Of a stretch of 5,812 nt of DNA, positions 4,956 through 5,812 are shown one piece after another. The first letter of the stretch is position 1. Each line of letters starts with the position of its first letter. The DNA is taken from contig JBKPDY010000107.1 of the NCBI GenBank assembly GCA_046728155.1, positions 1-5,812 of the forward strand. The letters are read 5' to 3'. A program made the position numbers and the translations under genes. Under the pieces are notes generated by a model. The model saw nothing but the letters and a program-made list of their open reading frames with translations, searched no databases and was not told the origin of the DNA. This DNA comes from CAWDLX01 sp046728155 (GTDB lineage Bacteria > Actinomycetota > Actinomycetes > Mycobacteriales > Micromonosporaceae).

Positions 4956-5812
4956 CGGCGGCGCTGGCCGCGCGGCGAGTCGTGCTGCTGCGGGACGCAC
5001 GCTGGCCGCAGGTTCCGGGAGTCTGCTGCTGGCGTCACAACCTGCGTGAGGCGTTCGCGGCGGTGGGCGCGAGCGTGGACGAACGCGACGTCCGGCCGGT
5101 CGAGACCGCCGCCTCCGCAACGGGACCCCGACGCTTGCCGTGGCTGCCCCCGCGGCTGCGTAGGCCAATCGGCCGGCTCTACCGGGGTGCCCGCACTCCG
5201 GTTGCCCGAGTACGGAACTGGCCGCGTCTCCGGGCCGAGAGGAGAGATCTGGAAGACGCACTCGATGGTGCATGCCTCGTGATCGCGGAGTCCGTTGGTG
5301 TGGCCCGAATCGTCGTGCGTTACACGGACAGGGCGGGCCACACGTGGGTCTCGGCGCAGCCGCCCGAGCGCTTGTACACCGACGCGCCTTCGGAGTACGC
5401 CGACGGCCTACGGGCTGTGGCACCAGTGGTCGCCGGTTTCCTCGCCGACGGCGAGCTCGCCCGCGAATCAGTCGAGCGCGCGACCTCGCAGTGGCGCACG
5501 AGGGTGGAGGTGTTCCCGCCGATCGCGGTTGACCGCACGTGTCCGGTGTGTGGAAAGCAGCTCACTGGTGGTCCGGATGAAACGGCTTGGACGTCGATGC
5601 TGGACTGGGCGCGGCAGGTCTCCGGATCGCGGAGGACGGTTCCCGGCCCGGAGCTGCCAGACGACTGCTCGACCGACGCCCAGATCCGAGCCGTACGGTC
5701 CATAATGGACACAGCGCGGTCTCCGGCCGACCGGCCATCGCCACGCCGTGCCGTAGTCTCCGGATTCGAGCTGAAGTTCATCCGGGAGCTCGCCGGTTGG
5801 CTGGACCGACGC
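4952..5812 (+). CDS. GT-B-like glycosyltransferase, 3'-truncated by window edge
   Basis: From the ATG at 4952, overlapping the GT2 stop as ATGA, the frame stays open for 287 codons to the last base, so the gene continues beyond the window. The N-terminal Rossmann-like domain opens with VVLLRDARWPQVPGV (10-24) and a CWRHNLREAF helix. LVIAES (109-114), HTWVSAQPPERLY and a VAPVVAGFLADGE helix lead to VEVFPPI (about 185-191), the usual end of the first GT-B domain. The second domain seems to begin at AVVSGFELKFIRELAGWL (267-284), and its catalytic half lies outside the window. Between them is a 75-residue linker containing CPVCG (197-201) and a further Cys at 239, unusual for a glycosyltransferase. 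There is no signal peptide or membrane helix. Coupling to the GT2 gene suggests action on the same glycan. The family call rests on the fold pattern, not on a complete catalytic site. Overlapping minus-strand frames of 150-195 codons are shadows. Confidence 0.75.
   Translation, partial: MTAALAARRVVLLRDARWPQVPGVCCWRHNLREAFAAVGASVDERDVRPVETAASATGPRRLPWLPPRLRRPIGRLYRGARTPVARVRNWPRLRAERRDLEDALDGACLVIAESVGVARIVVRYTDRAGHTWVSAQPPERLYTDAPSEYADGLRAVAPVVAGFLADGELARESVERATSQWRTRVEVFPPIAVDRTCPVCGKQLTGGPDETAWTSMLDWARQVSGSRRTVPGPELPDDCSTDAQIRAVRSIMDTARSPADRPSPRRAVVSGFELKFIRELAGWLDRR

Noticed and set aside
4754..5781. Minus-strand frames of 195, 165 and 153 codons opposite the last gene.
   Set aside because: They are rich in Arg, Pro and Ala with no motif, while the plus frame is open to the edge and shows glycosyltransferase landmarks.
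1..5812. CRISPR arrays, tRNA or rRNA genes, transposases, integrases, toxin-antitoxin pairs.
   Set aside because: No regularly spaced repeats, RNA gene signatures or characteristic protein motifs were seen on either strand.

Overview
The window is GC-rich DNA in which most codons of the convincing genes end in G or C, and ribosome-binding sites are AGGAG-like. The gene types also fit a high-GC actinobacterium: a DUF664-type DinB protein, a three-repeat HdeD-like membrane protein and GTG/ATGA start arrangements. Micromonosporaceae or a relative is my best guess. This is an inference from style, since nothing here fixes the genus.

Layout. Bases 2-796 hold the 3' two-thirds or so of a GT-B (GT4-type) glycosyltransferase that began upstream. 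A small unrecognised protein (769-1026) overlaps its end. A gene-poor stretch (1027-1259) carries two hairpins and a possible minus-strand gene fragment. Three self-contained single genes follow: a MmcQ/YjbR-family protein (1260-1655), an HdeD/DUF308 six-helix membrane protein (1824-2378) and, convergent with it, a DinB/DUF664 metal-binding protein (2949-2392, minus strand). A 359-base divergent intergenic region (2950-3308) holds candidate promoters for both sides and a short leader-like ORF with the best Shine-Dalgarno sequence of that region. Then comes a 548-residue GT-A (GT2-type) glycosyltransferase (3309-4955). It is coupled by an ATGA overlap to a second GT-B-like glycosyltransferase (4952 onward) whose frame is open for 287 codons to the window edge.

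How the genes fit together. Both ends of the window are glycosyltransferase genes, so it probably lies inside or at the edge of a surface-polysaccharide, teichoic-acid-like or glycoconjugate locus, with the three middle genes as unrelated passengers. The GT2 and the last GT-B gene are translationally coupled and probably act on the same glycan. The sugar and the acceptor cannot be read from sequence. No RNA gene, CRISPR array, transposase or integrase was seen.

Most noteworthy are the two-domain architecture of the GT2 protein, whose second half looks like a GT-A fold without catalytic motifs; a CPVCG zinc-knuckle-like motif in the linker of the last GT-B protein; and the possible leader ORF that ends exactly on the GT2 start codon. 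I do not see convincing evidence of a new defence or mobile system.
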